A stretch of DNA of 64,000 nucleotides. Source: Amaurobius ferox. Its lineage: Eukaryota > Arthropoda > Arachnida > Araneae > Amaurobiidae. Each line of letters starts with the position of its first letter. The first letter of the stretch is position 1. Where the stretch lies: assembly GCA_951213105.1 (NCBI GenBank), contig OX578152.1, forward strand, positions 70,670,680 through 70,734,679, given 5' to 3'. Below the pieces are notes generated by a model. That model made no database searches, was not told the DNA's origin, and saw only the letters and a program-made list of their open reading frames with translations. Below are positions 22,899-34,965 of this stretch, piece after piece. The position numbers were made by a program, and so were the translations under genes.

Positions 22899-23038
22899 TT
22901 CTATCTTCTATGTGGTGTTGTCAAGTTGTATAACTTTAAATGTAATAAAATGTGTTAATCTCAATAAAACCTTACACTCTTTGAATGTATTTCTTTCTTT
23001 TCCAAAAGAAATATCCGCTTCCCACGTGTTACACAACA
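22804..23038 (+). repeat. 3' LTR of Gypsy element 2, 235 bp
   Basis: It starts TGTTGTGTAC right after a purine tract (CGGGAGGAG) and ends TTACACAACA, giving a perfect 9-bp terminal inverted repeat TGTTGTGTA/TACACAACA. Two AATAAA signals lie at about 22,949 and 22,963. The pol ORF runs 95 bp into the LTR. Confidence 0.85.
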
Positions 23039-23920
23039 CTGAACATTCTTTCAGAGACTGCAGAAAAATAAAATACGGGGCTTCATTACGAAGCTGCCAC
23101 CTTCCGGAAAAAAACTTCGAATTTAAATCAGAAAACCCTTGACAACATTGGAAGCTTGTGCTTTCATTTGAAAGAAGTTTTGGGTGAATAGGGTTAAATG
23201 AATGTTTTCTTGTCCAATTTTAGTATCGAATTTTGGGCTTTCATTTTACCTAATTTAGAAGCAATCTTGGATTTAAAGAAATTGATAAAATCAAGCTTAA
23301 TATTTTTTGGTTACATTATAACGTCCCCTGTAATGAAAGCATATGTAAATGAAACGAACTGTAATAGATTCGAAATTCCGATTATTTATTTTGTTAGATC
23401 TATGTACTTTGCTACTCCGCGAATATTAATTTACTATTTTCTGTGTTTATTTGTTTGATATCGTCACGATGTCTTAAAAAGGAACTGAGCGAATAGCATT
23501 AAATTTGGCAAAATTATTTTTTAATTAGTAAAATCGTAGAAATAATTGAATGCTAGCTCGACCGAACACAACGAAGGTCATTATTTCGAATATTTAAAAA
23601 ATCTGATGTGGACAGAACGTGACTTTCCCTATACAATGCAATAAATTTACTTCTTTCACAGGGAAAAATGCTAAGATCCACCGCACAATGCTTTAACTGT
23701 TGATGAACAGTCAATGTCTTCTACTTATAGTAGATAAACAACGTCCAGATACAAAACTATTACCCTAAGTATCTCCTCTCGTGAATGGAATGAAAGATCT
23801 ACGGAAATGACGTTAGTAAATTTATCGCATAATATTAAATATGACAAATGAACGTATTTCTCAAAAGTTAATATTTTTTTATTTTACGTGATTTTTTGAT
23901 AAATTTATTTGAAAAATGGG
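23039..23920. other. Non-coding, with an R1 terminal fragment
   Basis: An R1 tail in inverse orientation (AAAATCTGATGTGGACAG then GTGACTTTCCCTATAC) occurs at about 23,598-23,640, followed by CAGGGAAAAATG. No gene was recognised; ORFs of 76-86 codons at 22,912 and 23,198 have no supporting features. Confidence 0.5.
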
Positions 23921-24450
23921 CAAGCCTTCCACACATATGTATTGTCCATACAAGAAATTCATACAGTGACTGGACACCGTCTATTGACCGTATTCGTTCT
24001 CTCAGTCCAACACTAACCGATTTCGTCTTTCCAGACATCGATGCTCGCACTGCCAGACTACACTCATCCATACATACGATAGACGAACAAAGATTCAAAT
24101 CAGGAGTTAGCGGGAATATCCTATATTCGAAAGCATCATAATTCAAGGCTTAACCCTACCCTGTAATGTGAATAGAATGTAACGAACAGAAGAACGTCCC
24201 TAGCCCTCCACACATGAGTGTTTGGTAAATCAGAAAACCAAACTCTGACTGGACAAGTACTACACTAGGCGACACGGTTGACAGATGCATCCAATTCAGG
24301 AACTCGCTGGAACAACTCATATTAATTCCGGATCGCATCATAATTCAAGACTCAATCCTAACCAAGGTGGAAAGGAAGGAAGGATTCGAAGAACACCTCA
24401 AACCCTCCACCCATAAGCCAGAAAATTATATTCCGACTGGCCTGCTGTTT
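23921..24450. repeat. Imperfect tandem repeat, units ~200-280 bp
   Basis: CCTCCACACAT-type anchors recur near 23,926, 24,204 and 24,403. GCATCATAATTCAAG recurs near 24,132 and 24,336, and CTGACTGGAC-like stretches near 23,969 and 24,247. The units are well diverged. No coding function was recognised. Confidence 0.6.
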
Positions 24451-24469
24451 TTGTATATCAGTGTTCTTG

Positions 24470-25300
24470 TGTTTAAAAAAATCTGATGTGAGCAGCACAT
24501 GACTTTCCCTACAGACTTAAATTCATATTTTATTTATTTATTTAATAATTCATTAGATTGAGTTTAATTACACCAAATAACACTAAATTTGCATTTTTAA
24601 TTAAATTTTTGTTTTTATTTGGTAATTGGCCATTTTTCCTAATAGCGGCGTAACAAAAATGCAAGAAATCTCAAATATCTTGAGAACTGGTTAGTCCTAA
24701 AATATAATGGAGTGTGTTACATTCTTTTCCTCGTCAAAAATTGTGTATAAAACAAGAATTTAATTGATACATTTCAACATACGTAGTCTTTTTTTTTTAG
24801 ATTTTGGCGATTTTTGCGGACCATTTCGTAAATAAAGGCAGGTTGTTATTTTCCGAATCGTACCAAAATCGAATCAGCAACAGAGTGTCCCACAAGTAAC
24901 TTATCTACCAAATATTGTGAAATTTGGTCAATTAGTATTTTAGGTAGGGTGGATACATGAAATTTTTGCGGGCCATTTCGTAAAAAAAGACGAATTATGT
25001 TTTTACGAATCGTACCAAAAACTGATCAACACCAGGGTCACATCTAAGTGACTTATCTACCAAATTTTATGAAATTCGGTCCATTAGTCTTTGAGTTACA
25101 GTGGATACATACATTTGCACAGACACACAGACAGACAGACAGACACACACAGAGACAGACACACACAGACGTCACGCTAAAAATAGTTTTCTCGTATTCT
25201 AGAGGTCTCGAAACGTGTAGATCCGTCGAAAACTTGAGTTGCGATTTTCGACATGATTCCAATACTTTCCCTATACATTACCATGTATTGCAGGGAAAAT
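24470..25300 (-). repeat. R1 dispersed repeat, copy e
   Basis: It reads on the minus strand, starting at the head palindrome at about 25,262-25,300 (CCCTATACATTACCATGTAT and GCAGGGAAAAT). It includes the CAGA/CACA tract at 25,117-25,170, two copies of the AATTTGGTAGATAAGT module, and the tail at about 24,480 (GATGTGAGCAGCACATGAC on +). Open frames on both strands over the CACA tract are artefacts. Confidence 0.85.
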
Positions 25301-25302
25301 AA

Positions 25303-25737
25303 AAATTGTAGCAGTAACTATTTTATGTAATTATCATTTCAATATATAAATTCTTTAGAATTAAGATTTTAAAACAGTGGTTACCGAGTTTTTTGCGATG
25401 AAAGTGAACGAAATATTCAATTTGAGACAGCAAGTCAGGATATTTTTTTCATAAGGATGTGGCTTTACTTTACATTCATACATTAAAAATATTAAAAGAG
25501 GATGTCTCTCTGTATTTGGGCACGAAGCTAAAAATCTAATCGACCCATAGCTACGAAATTTTGTACGGAGATACATCGGGTCAGTTCCAAAAACGTGATT
25601 CTTTTAAAATTCGAATTAAATTTTTAGTTAATATGGATGAGAGAATGGCTATTCTCTCGCCCTTCCATTCCCCTTAAATTCTACCTTTAGATGACATCTG
25701 TGATCCCGCTTATTCAAAAAATACAATAGGTAGGATA
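25303..25737. other. Non-coding spacer
   Basis: This is AT-rich sequence with no recognised gene or repeat boundary. Confidence 0.5.
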
Positions 25738-25982
25738 TTGAAATTTCGAGCACGAAACACTCCTCCATGTCATCACTGGTACTCGGCTAAAAGGACCTGG
25801 ATTATCGATCCAATATGATGATCCTAGATCCATTCAGCCAGAATTATCCAGGTTAAGGAGCGGCCATACTAAGGATATGAGGTTTGAACGAGGAGACAGA
25901 TTTTCTCTCCTTGTGCCTGCTCTTCCTCCTCGGCTACTCCTTTTTATCTTCTCGGCTGCATTGGAGCCTCCTTATGTCGTCT
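25738..25982 (+). pseudogene. LINE ORF2 C-terminal relic
   Basis: One open frame gives HETLLHVITG, then ELSRLRSGHTKDMRFERG, then a hydrophobic end, stopping at a TAG near 25,982. The RLRSGH-(T/L)-x-x-M-x-F stretch is typical of the region after RNase H in arthropod non-LTR retrotransposons, where it is usually followed by cysteine/histidine pairs. Those pairs are lost here. Only this fragment is recognisable. Confidence 0.55.
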
Positions 25983-26139
25983 AGTAGAGAACCAGGAGAG
26001 AGGTTTGAATACTGTTACAAAACTTTAAATGCTCTGGAGTCACTTTTCCCTCTCTTACTTTCGTCTCTTTCGAAGACCAGACGGAGAAAAAACCCGTGCA
26101 GTCATCTTTTCCCATAACGTGAATCCAGGGTTGCCATAT

Positions 26140-26179
26140 GCCGAAGTTGGGGTGCCAGATTTGGCACCCCAACTTCGGC
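26140..26179. repeat. Perfect 18-bp hairpin with 4-nt loop
   Basis: GCCGAAGTTGGGGTGCCA at 26140-26157 and its exact complement at 26162-26179 flank the loop GATT. The stem is GC-rich in an AT-rich setting. It is directly followed by repeated TTTGGCGACA units to about 26,235. Confidence 0.95.
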
Positions 26180-27029
26180 AACAATAGGCGACACCAATTT
26201 GGCGACATTTTACCAATTTGGCGACATCTGGCGACTTCCCGAAGGTTTGAGAAGAACCTCGAAATAACGATCAATCTACGAGATATGAGATATTTCTAGA
26301 AATTTCTACAGAGAGAAAAATCTCAGTTGGATCACTCAGCAGTTAATCACTCATTCGGGGAGTGGTTGACGTGATACGAGTTACATTGAACTGTGATTTT
26401 TGTCAATGTTTTGACAATAGTAGCAGCTGTTTTGTGAAATGAAATACGTCAATATTTTGAGAATAGTATCGGTTGTTTTGTGAAATTAGTGGAACATCTA
26501 AGTGTTGTCTTACTGTTCATTATTATTGTTTACACAGCGCTTATGAATAAACGTGTTAGTTATCCGAAAATTTGGACTCATTCTTATATCCTGAGCGGAC
26601 ACCCACGGTTCCAGAGGATACGTAGTAACAGTACAATTATTTTGTTGAGAAAGAAGCAAAACCATTTACTTATTAGTAAATATCAGGTTTTTTACCTTCC
26701 AGAAATTATTTCTGGAAATTTCTATTAAGAGAAATAACGAACACAAAGCTGAAGATTTCATTCTTAAGTTGTCACGACATAATTACGGAAGGCGCTACAG
26801 ATTCAAATCTGTGAGCCTCAATAGCACAAGCGTTCTAAATTTTCTTTTATTTGACTGAAATTTCCGATGAATGGGTTCAAAATGAAGGTGCTTCGGAACA
26901 ACGATTTTATTTCTCAGCAGTACCTTTCAGAACTCGGAATTTTATTTGCTATCGCTAGAAAATTGTAGGGAAATGGAAAAACTTCATACAGATTCAATTT
27001 TGTGAGAAAAACAGTTTCTTGTGAATATT
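26180..27029. other. Non-coding; short TTGGCGACA direct repeats at its start
   Basis: CAATTTGGCGACAT occurs twice within 26,193-26,230. The remainder has no recognised gene; an 82-codon frame at 26,480 lacks support. Confidence 0.5.
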
Positions 27030-28080
27030 ACTTCCCTTGCAATACATGGTAATGTATAGGGAAAGTATTGAAATCATGCCGAAAATCGCAACTCAGGTTT
27101 TCGACGGATCTACACGTTTCGCGACCTCTGGGATACGAAAAAACAATTTTTTGAGTGACGTGTGTATGTGTGTGCGTGTCTGTCTGTCTGTGCTGATTTT
27201 GTATCCACTCTAACTAAAAATTAATGGACTGAATTTCATAAAATTTGGTACGTAAGTCACTTGTGGGCGAATCTAGTGCTGATTAGTTTTGGGTATGATT
27301 CGGGATAAAAGAATCCGCCTTTTCTTGCGAAATGGCCCGCAAAAGCTTGTATCCACTTCAGCTGAAAAACTAATGGACCGAATTTCACAAAAGTCGGTAG
27401 ATAAGTCACTTGTAGATCACCCTGGTGCTGATTAGATTTGGGTACGATTTGGAAAAACATAACCTGCCTTTTTTTGTAAAATGGCTCGCAAAAATTGCAA
27501 AAATCTAAAATAAAAACTATGTATACTCAAATATATCCATTAAATGCTTGTTTAATACGTAATTTTTAACGAAGAAAAGAATAAGGCCAACCCCATTACA
27601 CTAGGTCTATCTAATGGACTGAATTTTACAATCTAATGGAATACAATCTGAATGTTAAAATCTAATGGACTGAATTTTACAAAACTTGGTAGATTAGTCG
27701 CTTGCGGGTCATTCTGGTGCTGATTAGATTTTGATACGATTCGGAAAAAAAATAACCTGCCTTTTTTTGCAAAATGGCCCGCAAAAATCGACAAATTCTA
27801 AAATAAAAAACTACGTATGCTGAAATATATCCATTAAATGCTTGTTTTATACGCAATTTTTAACGAAGAAAAGAATAAGATCAACCCCATTACACTAGGA
27901 CTAGCCATTCTCGAGATATTTTAGTTTTTTCGTATTTTCTCTACGCCACCTTTTAAAATAAATCCAGTTATCAAATGAGAACAAAAATTGAATTAAAAGT
28001 GAATTAAATTTAATTAAAATAAAGAGAACGTGAATATAAGTTTGCAGAGAAAGTCATGTGCTGCCCACATCAGATTTTTT
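27030..28080 (+). repeat. R1 dispersed repeat, copy f, longest copy with repeated module
   Basis: The head palindrome is at 27,030 (CTTCCCTTGCAATACATGG with AATGTATAGGGAAAGTATTG). The module with GGTGCTGATTAGATTT(G/T) appears three times, near 27,285, 27,430 and 27,720, with an extra partial piece at 27,610-27,660. The tail AAAGTCATGTGCTGCCCAC is at 28,050. Confidence 0.88.
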
Positions 28081-29992
28081 TATTTTGTTATTTCAATATA
28101 CATCATGATATAATATGATTATAAATATTCTTCAATTAATCCTGATATTTATATGATTTTAAATACATATTTAACATAATTTTAAAAATCTAACGTGTAC
28201 AGCACATGACTTTCCATACAAATTAACGAATTTCAACATTCTGGGTCTGGTGACAAATATTAGAGCTTTGCAATAGAAATCAATACATTTTTCTTTTACC
28301 GACTAAGAGTACATAGGCTGACCCGTACTTAAAATGCTATTTCATCTGTGTTTATCTTCTTCTTTTCTCAAAGTTTTATGAAAACTAGATATTTAAAATA
28401 TTTTCGGCATATAAATGGAACTACATAGTCGTGGCAGCTCAAAGATTATGAAAGCTAGATATTTAAAGAAAATTCAGCACATTAAATGGAACTACATAGG
28501 TGTTTATCCAAGCAGAATTGCATAAATTCGGTGATTATTTTTTATTTTTAAAACTTTTAAATTCAACCTCATAAAAATTTAGTTAAGCAAATCGAAAAAC
28601 TGTATGTTTATTTATTTGTTTGCTTGTCTCATCATCACATTAGAACGACTGCACAAAAGATCATGAAATTTCGATGGGTAAGGGCAATTGGGGGCTTCTG
28701 AAGGATCTGGAAAGACTTTTCGAAGCCTTTATTTTCTCCATCCCCAGGCGGGGGAAGATAAATAAAAAATTCCATTCATTAGGTTCTTTATCGTAGTCGA
28801 TGGAGAAGGGTGCATTGATTCAGCCTTCTATGTCAACGAATGAGTTTTTGGAGGATCTAAAAAGACAAAAACACGTTAGTCAATTATATATATAGTAATA
28901 TAAATAAACAACACCGTAACCAACACAAAAGGATAGGGGGGCTCTAATATTTGTAGGGGTCTGAGCAAAGCTGATTGCATATCACGGTTAAATCAGTTTT
29001 TTCTTGTACAATGGGATAAGTGCATTTAGTAGTAAAAACAGTTCAAATTTGTAATAGTGCTGTTAGTATTAAATAACTTTAATTGGAAAAAAAGAAAGCA
29101 TTAATGAATCAAAGTGTAAATTTTCTAGAACCTGTGTGTTGTAACGATTGATTAATAATGTACTTACCCCCTTCCCTCATATTACTAAGAGAAATTAAAA
29201 TCTGGGATTAAATGTACTGCCTGTTTCTATCAAATATCAGTCAAAAACTTATTTGACACAATTATCATAAGAAGCACAATTAAACCATTAGCTTTTAAAT
29301 ACATCGAATCTTTGTAATAAACTTTAAACATTTTTAAAACAAATCAATGTCAATGCTTTTCTTTACAGAACATTAAAAAATTAAATTTGACTGTCTTTGA
29401 CTTACACATTGACATTGTGGTCTGCGTTTTCTTGTCAATACTTAACATGTACTTTATCACATTATCGCATAATACAGTTTTGTGACTAAACCCTCTATGA
29501 GTTGCCATTAAACCGTAACTAGTTCAAAGGTATCATTGAGTAGATATAACGTTATAAAGAAGTCATCATTTTCCTGAAAATTATCATTTAGAAAATTTTT
29601 AGTTACAATTAGTGTTTTTTAAGAGATTTCTATTCCTACATTTTTATGAAATCTCAATTGTTCCGCATCTTGTCTTAAATTTTCAACTGCAGAAATTGCT
29701 GACATAAGTTCTTCATTACTGATAATTCGTTTCTCAATTTCTCTTGGAGCACTACATCTAATACGTGCATCGACTTCAACCTTTGCTACTGGTCTATCTC
29801 AGATGGTTTATTTATGTGACCATCAATATGATCGTTCAATAAACAATATGATCTTCCTGTTCTTTTTTTTATGAAACCGTTGTTTTCTCTGTAATCCAAT
29901 GTGTTTGCAAAGATCTTGGCTAACTAAGTCAAATTGTTAATCATACCTAGCAATTTCAGAGACTAGCACACATCATTCACAATATCGCTAGG
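28081..29992. other. Non-coding; R1 tail fragment and a 76-bp tandem pair
   Basis: An isolated inverse R1 tail (ATCTAACGTGTACAGCACATG) lies at about 28,188-28,215. AAATGGAACTACATAG and AGATATTTAAA recur ~76 bp apart at 28,390-28,500. A segment at 28,780-28,870 (CAGCCTTCTATGTC) is shared with 32,525-32,570. No gene was recognised. Confidence 0.5.
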
Positions 29993-30028
29993 GAGGTCGG
30001 ACGGTCTGGGTCTCAACAACAGCAACAA
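29993..30028 (+). mobile_element. Extremely 5'-truncated SINE (family S1), 36 bp
   Basis: Only the 3' end remains: GGTCGGACGGTCTGGGT followed by a CAACAACAGCAACAA tail, as in the full-length copy at 62541-62828. It is bounded by a 13-bp target-site duplication, CAATATCGCTAGG, at 29980-29992 and 30029-30041. Confidence 0.85.
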
Positions 30029-30041
30029 CAATATCGCTAGG

Positions 30042-31780
30042 TACTGTTACCGTTTGTTTCACCTCTTTGGATAATTTTATCTGCTAGCTGTATGATGCCA
30101 AGCAATTTTTCACGAATATCAGACAAAAAAATCATTTGGTGTTAAATGGAATAAACCAGGGCTTAAAGTAATATATGCCGTATCAAATATTGTATTATGA
30201 ATTTCCCTTCAAGATTTCTCATACAAATTTTAATAGTTTATTCGATTTAAATATCATACATTCCCACCTTATAAATTTCCTCCAATAATGCGTTATACGA
30301 GACAAGATGAGGGCTCCAAGTTCTTCTAAGAGGGCTAAGCACCCCTTCCCCCCATTTGATTACGGGACTGCAACTAATTAGATGTCTGCAAATATAGAAA
30401 TATATTTACATAAATAATTATCTAAATTTACATTCATACAAATATTTATATTCAGTTGCATTTATACGAAATTTAGTTTAATTTTCCTCTTTTTCCTATC
30501 ATATATATGTAAAAGGAAAACATTGTGACGGGGTAAAATATCGAGTAGCGGCTGGACAGATTTACCACCGCATCCCAGAGAAACCAGGGTCACTTTTTTT
30601 GACACCAACTTGACGCCAGACTTAGCGACCCGTGTGAACTCCGTCATTCAAATCAATGTACTGCTGGAAAGCGGCGTCAACTTGGAGCCACAGTACATGA
30701 CTGTGAAAAACTGACCCAAGTTACTGCCGTGCACCAGCCTTTAACGTCAGCAGAACAATTCAGTGTGCAGTAGAACACAGCGCTTTCACCGAAACTGGAG
30801 ACTTTAGTAACATTGAGGTTGGCAACAAGGTTATAATATCTATAACCTTGGTTGGCAACATTGGTCAAACTACACAGAGCATTTTTCAAACATTTCAAAG
30901 AAGCGCTTCACTTGCATAATTCAGGAAGTCATGATGAAAGAGTGTAGATATCTATCACGGTTGATACAGAAAAGTTTATGAGATTGAACAACGGCCAGCA
31001 ATTTATAATCTGCAGTCAAAAAACTGTGGCAATACATGAAAGTATCTTGTTAAACGAAGGGATTGGTCCCCCCAACGTCTTTTCTGCTTATAATTTTATT
31101 TTAGAATGTGTTCATAAAACTCTTGGAAAATCTGAGTCACTTCAATACATTCTGTCTGCACTAAGTCCATCAGAAAACAAATCAGGTGTGCCAATGAACT
31201 TCTGTACCCGAAAAAAAAAACAAGTACAGCTTGAATTCACAACGTTTTTACCGCCTCTAAAACATCGTGTTTTTAGCGTCTAGTGTAGATAATCAAATTA
31301 ACAGACAGATGTCAGCAGCACGGATGCGGTAGTTTTAAGTGTCAGTATAGAACTACCCTGAAACAAACAAAATATACGTTATCCAGCGAAAACATTGGAT
31401 GAGCAAAACTTATAAGTGCAAGCTACCCGTGGAAATCAGGAAATACTCAGCTGGAAAATGAACAGAATTTTTCCTTATAAAAAAATGGGAAAACTTTTAA
31501 CGATCAAATTCAAATAACCATCATATTACTGATATGATATTTTACATACAATCGATTATTTCAAATATCACACAACGATTCGATAAATTTTTACTGTCCC
31601 AGCGATTTCGTTACATACGAGATCCACTTCGAAGTTCCAGCGGTTTATAATCGTTTATAATCAAGAAATTATTCCATTGAATTTAAGTAGTCCTACTGTG
31701 ACATTCAAACTTTTATGCCGACATTAGCTTTTAAAAGTAAAAATAATGACGTGTTTCAACCTTTTCACTTACTACGTTTC
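30042..31780. other. Mostly non-coding; R1-type head fragment, no recognised gene
   Basis: A fragment at about 30,485-30,545 (TTTTCCTATCATATATATG with AAAAGGAAAACATTGTGACG) matches the divergent R1 head of copy g. CAAGGTTATA and TATAACCTTG pair at 30,826-30,850. An open frame of 101 codons at 30,978-31,283 (+) and one of 73 codons at 30,898-30,677 (-) are not recognisable proteins. Confidence 0.45.
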
Positions 31781-31782
31781 CT

Positions 31783-32098
31783 TTTTTCCACCATAACCAC
31801 CGCCATTCCTGATTTTCCTCCCCCTCTCGCTATCATGAATGGTGTGAAACTCCGTATTCGACTTTCGAAGGTTATTAGACGGAGCTAGACACCATCAAAA
31901 TCCGCCGTCATTTTAATAAGCCCGGCCATTTAGCATATAGATAATGGGAACCATTCTAACTATGTGGCACGGCATTAAGCATTACCGGGCATTAACCAGA
32001 TAGAATTCGTGTTATTAATGGTATTTTCCTAAATTTCACCCCGTTCACTTTTGCGTAAATTTATTCTTCCTTCCTCTCATTCCTGTTATCCAGGATAG
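31783..32098 (+). repeat. Unnamed ~310-bp dispersed repeat (family U310), copy 1
   Basis: It shares with 35471-35782 and 42076-42378 the order CCACCATAACCAC-like start, CGAAGGTTATTAGA, CATCAAAATCCGCCGTC, TTTTAATAA(A/G), ATTTAGCATATAGATAATGG, and a TTATCC-type end. No terminal inverted repeats, tRNA box or ORF was seen. Confidence 0.85.
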
Positions 32099-33037
32099 AG
32101 TAGGAGTTCATTGATGTATTTTTATGACAATGGGTTCTTGAATTTAAAGGGAATTTTTCGGAAAGAGGTTAGAACATGTTTTAAAATAGCAAATATATCT
32201 GATGTAAATAGCATGTGGCTTTCCCTATAGGAAGCTAACACTCCGAAAAAATTAAATAATGACTTTATTTTAATATAAGTTTGATTTTATTTGACAATAC
32301 ATTGCGCTTAATGTTGAAAATAATCCTCTTAAAGTTGGCTCTTTAGGTTCTGTCCCAAGGTCAAAAACTATAAGTATGCTAAGTTTTATTCTTTGAAGTC
32401 ACCGGTGGTTTCTGTAGGGTGTGGAAGGACTGGTGGACGCTCAGACTTCAAGGGAGATGCCAAAACTATGGTTCTATTCGGAATTCTCTTCTGTGGTAGA
32501 TTGTATAAGTATGCAAAGAGCCAGCCTTCTATGTCGCCAGGAGTCTTGTGGAGGGTCTAGAACTTCTAATACCACTACAAATTTGTAATTGACAATTTCC
32601 TTCTATCTCCCTTTGTTACCAAGTTCGTCATCCTAACTTTTTTCATTTAAATTTTAATTAGTGGCGCTGCAAACACTTTTATTCAATCGGTTATAATCAC
32701 TTTACAATAGATAAATCTAACGTGTATATTCTGAAACCTTTCTTCATTAGGGACTAAGTTAGGGATTTTCCAGGGAAGCATGTATATTGCAGAGACAGAC
32801 ACAGATAGCAAGACCAGTCCGCCTTGTTATCTGCAATGGGACCACGATTCTAACCTCTACAGAAATCCTCCGAAGTACGCTCAAGCTGGTGCTCAGAGGC
32901 AAAATATTTTAAAATCTTCATATAAAGCAGCATATAACGCAATAATAAGACCAGGTCAGCAAGTTTGAGCAAGAAACCGTGCTCTTCTTCAGAATAGCGT
33001 GGCAGCACAACCGACTTTACTAACTTGAACAAGAGAG
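32099..33037. other. Non-coding; R1 tail fragment
   Basis: An inverse R1 tail (ATCTGATGTAAATAGCATG then GGCTTTCCCTATAGG) lies at 32,198-32,232. The 32,400-32,570 stretch shares CAGCCTTCTATGTC and GGAGGGTCTAGAA with 28,820-28,870. The 62-codon frame at 32,780 is unrecognised and may be degraded LINE. Confidence 0.45.
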
Positions 33038-33600
33038 GAGTTTTGTTTGGTCACACTGTTTTAATGTCCTGAAGAAGATCACTTTACAGTGGGTGCCTGG
33101 ACATTGTGGGGTACCAGGAAATAAAAAAGCTGACTTATTGGCCAAAAAAGGTGCTATAGTGGACCAGGGATACTCAAAGTCTGTGGCTTTTCATTCAGCA
33201 CAACTTTACATCAAAATGCTGCACAAGAAAGAAATTGGGGCAGAATCTCTGGATGCATCTAACGGAAAGTCATGAAGCGTCCTCAACAGGAACATTTCAG
33301 TCATTCCAGAGGCTCCTCGAGGAGAAGAAGTTATCAGTCTTAGACTTCTGACTGGTCATGACTGGCTCAGGGCTCATCTCCATCGATTTGGATTTGCTTC
33401 TTCCCCGGGTTGTACTTTATGTGACCTGGGACAGCCTATGTCTGAAAAACATTGAGACAAGTATCCTGCACTGACTTTAATTCATAGAGAAATATACAAA
33501 TGCGGGTCGTTTGGCCTAGCAGCAAAACAACCTGCATTTATCAACAACGACATGTCCTGAAGAAGGAGGACAAGTTGATGCCCTTTTCAACACTTTACAA
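33038..33600 (+). pseudogene. LINE RNase H and C-terminal region, degraded
   Basis: The motif LQWVPGHCGVPGNKKADLL at 33,086-33,142 is the RNase H signature of RNase H-bearing non-LTR retrotransposons (I/Jockey-like groups). After stops and frame changes the downstream RLLTGHDWLRAHLHRFG and CTLCDLGQPMSEKH stretches are recognisable, representing the usual C-terminal zinc-type module. No reverse transcriptase is left in this copy. A 3' UTR continues to about 34,960. Confidence 0.8.
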
Positions 33601-34965
33601 TTTAGTTGAAAAGTATTTATGACTTTGTTCATTCTGTCTGCCTGTCCGTTAGCACGATAACTGCCGTAAAAATGACTTTATCAAAATGAAATTTTAATAT
33701 GTTGTTCAGACGGTCTCTGGGACCTATGGGAATATAAATGAATCATATCACCCAATTAATTTTGGACTGAACCCGTGTTGAAAAAATGAAATACATTGAA
33801 CCCTATATGGGACCTAATTTTTCCAAACATTTTTGAAGCGAATTTAAGATGCACAAAGTGCTTCGAAAGTTTTAGGAAACATTCAAATTATCCCATAAAA
33901 AATATGAAAAAATGTCAACAGAATATATTTGGTAGTTTTTTAAGTAAAAATTAAAATAATAATTACACCCCTATTATACGAAGAGATCACTTTACCATTA
34001 TATGAAGAGATCACGTGACCCACTTCAAAATAAAATATGGCATCCATCTTGTGTCAAAATTGTGATTTTTAAAGTTCTTTTTAATTTATATTTAGTGATG
34101 TATGCGTCCTAAAATCGCTTTATTTTTGCTTAATTTATGTGCATCTACATTCTAAAACAACGCAATTACAATGTATTTGAGTTTAAATGATCATCAATCT
34201 TTGATTATTTCGACAACGAAGCCAAATTTTCACTTGTAGACAATGTAAACACATAAAGTTGTAGGATGAGTTGTATAAGAATTGCTGAATTTCTTTAACA
34301 CAAAATTATTTAACTCTTTAAGGCTGAAATATAGCTGATATGAATGAACATTCATTGCTAAACTTATAGCTGAACATTCATTGATTTTACATAGAGAACA
34401 GACGATTTTAAAGCAGACTTTTTCGATGAAGTTTTGAGCATAAAGTTGTTAAATTACGTTTACTTCCATGGTTTTAAATTTTTTAATAAAATAAATTACT
34501 GTAGTATTGTGATGAATAAAAGGAATGGAATAAAAGTGTATGAATGAAATATTTACAGCTTTTACATAGAGAGCCAGGCGATTTATATTTCAATGACGTC
34601 ATTTGAATAAAGTTCCTTTTTATAGATGAAGTTTTAAGTTTTCAAATGTAATAAATTATTGTATTATTGTGATAATTTAAAAAATATTACCGCAAAATAT
34701 ATCGCAGTTTAGAAATATTTAAACCAGGCGACTTACATTTCAATGGCGTCATTTGAATAAATTTCACTTTTTTCGATGAAGTTTTAAATTTTCAAATATA
34801 ATAAATTAATATAGTATTGTGATAATTTTAAAAATAATACCGCTGAATGTATCGCATTTTAGAGACATTTAAATAAAATTGCATTGCAGTTAGAAAGTGT
34901 TTCATAATCAATACTTTATTCCTGATTGATCTTTCTTGTTATTATTGTCTTATTATTGTCTTGTT
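33601..34965 (+). mobile_element. LINE 3' UTR, interrupted by a ~620-bp insertion
   Basis: The 33,601-33,636 and 34,260-34,960 segments are together collinear with the minus-strand copy at 37,466-37,862. The intervening 33,637-34,259 is absent from that copy. Downstream, a ~153-bp unit (AGGCGATTTATATTTCAATG and on) is tandemly repeated here but single in the other copy. The end is near GATTGATCTTTCTTGTTA with TTATTATTGTC repeats. Confidence 0.75.

Larger units (their letters stand above)
20744..23038 (+). mobile_element. 5'-truncated Mag-like Gypsy retrotransposon 2 with 3' LTR
   Basis: The element begins abruptly within pol, at the thumb/connection region after the reverse transcriptase palm, and runs to a complete 3' LTR. 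The integrase sequence style (LHIDIAG, LVVDSHSKWLEV) resembles the Mag lineage; that lineage call is from memory of the family. The 5' half, with gag, protease and most of the reverse transcriptase, is missing. Confidence 0.88.
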
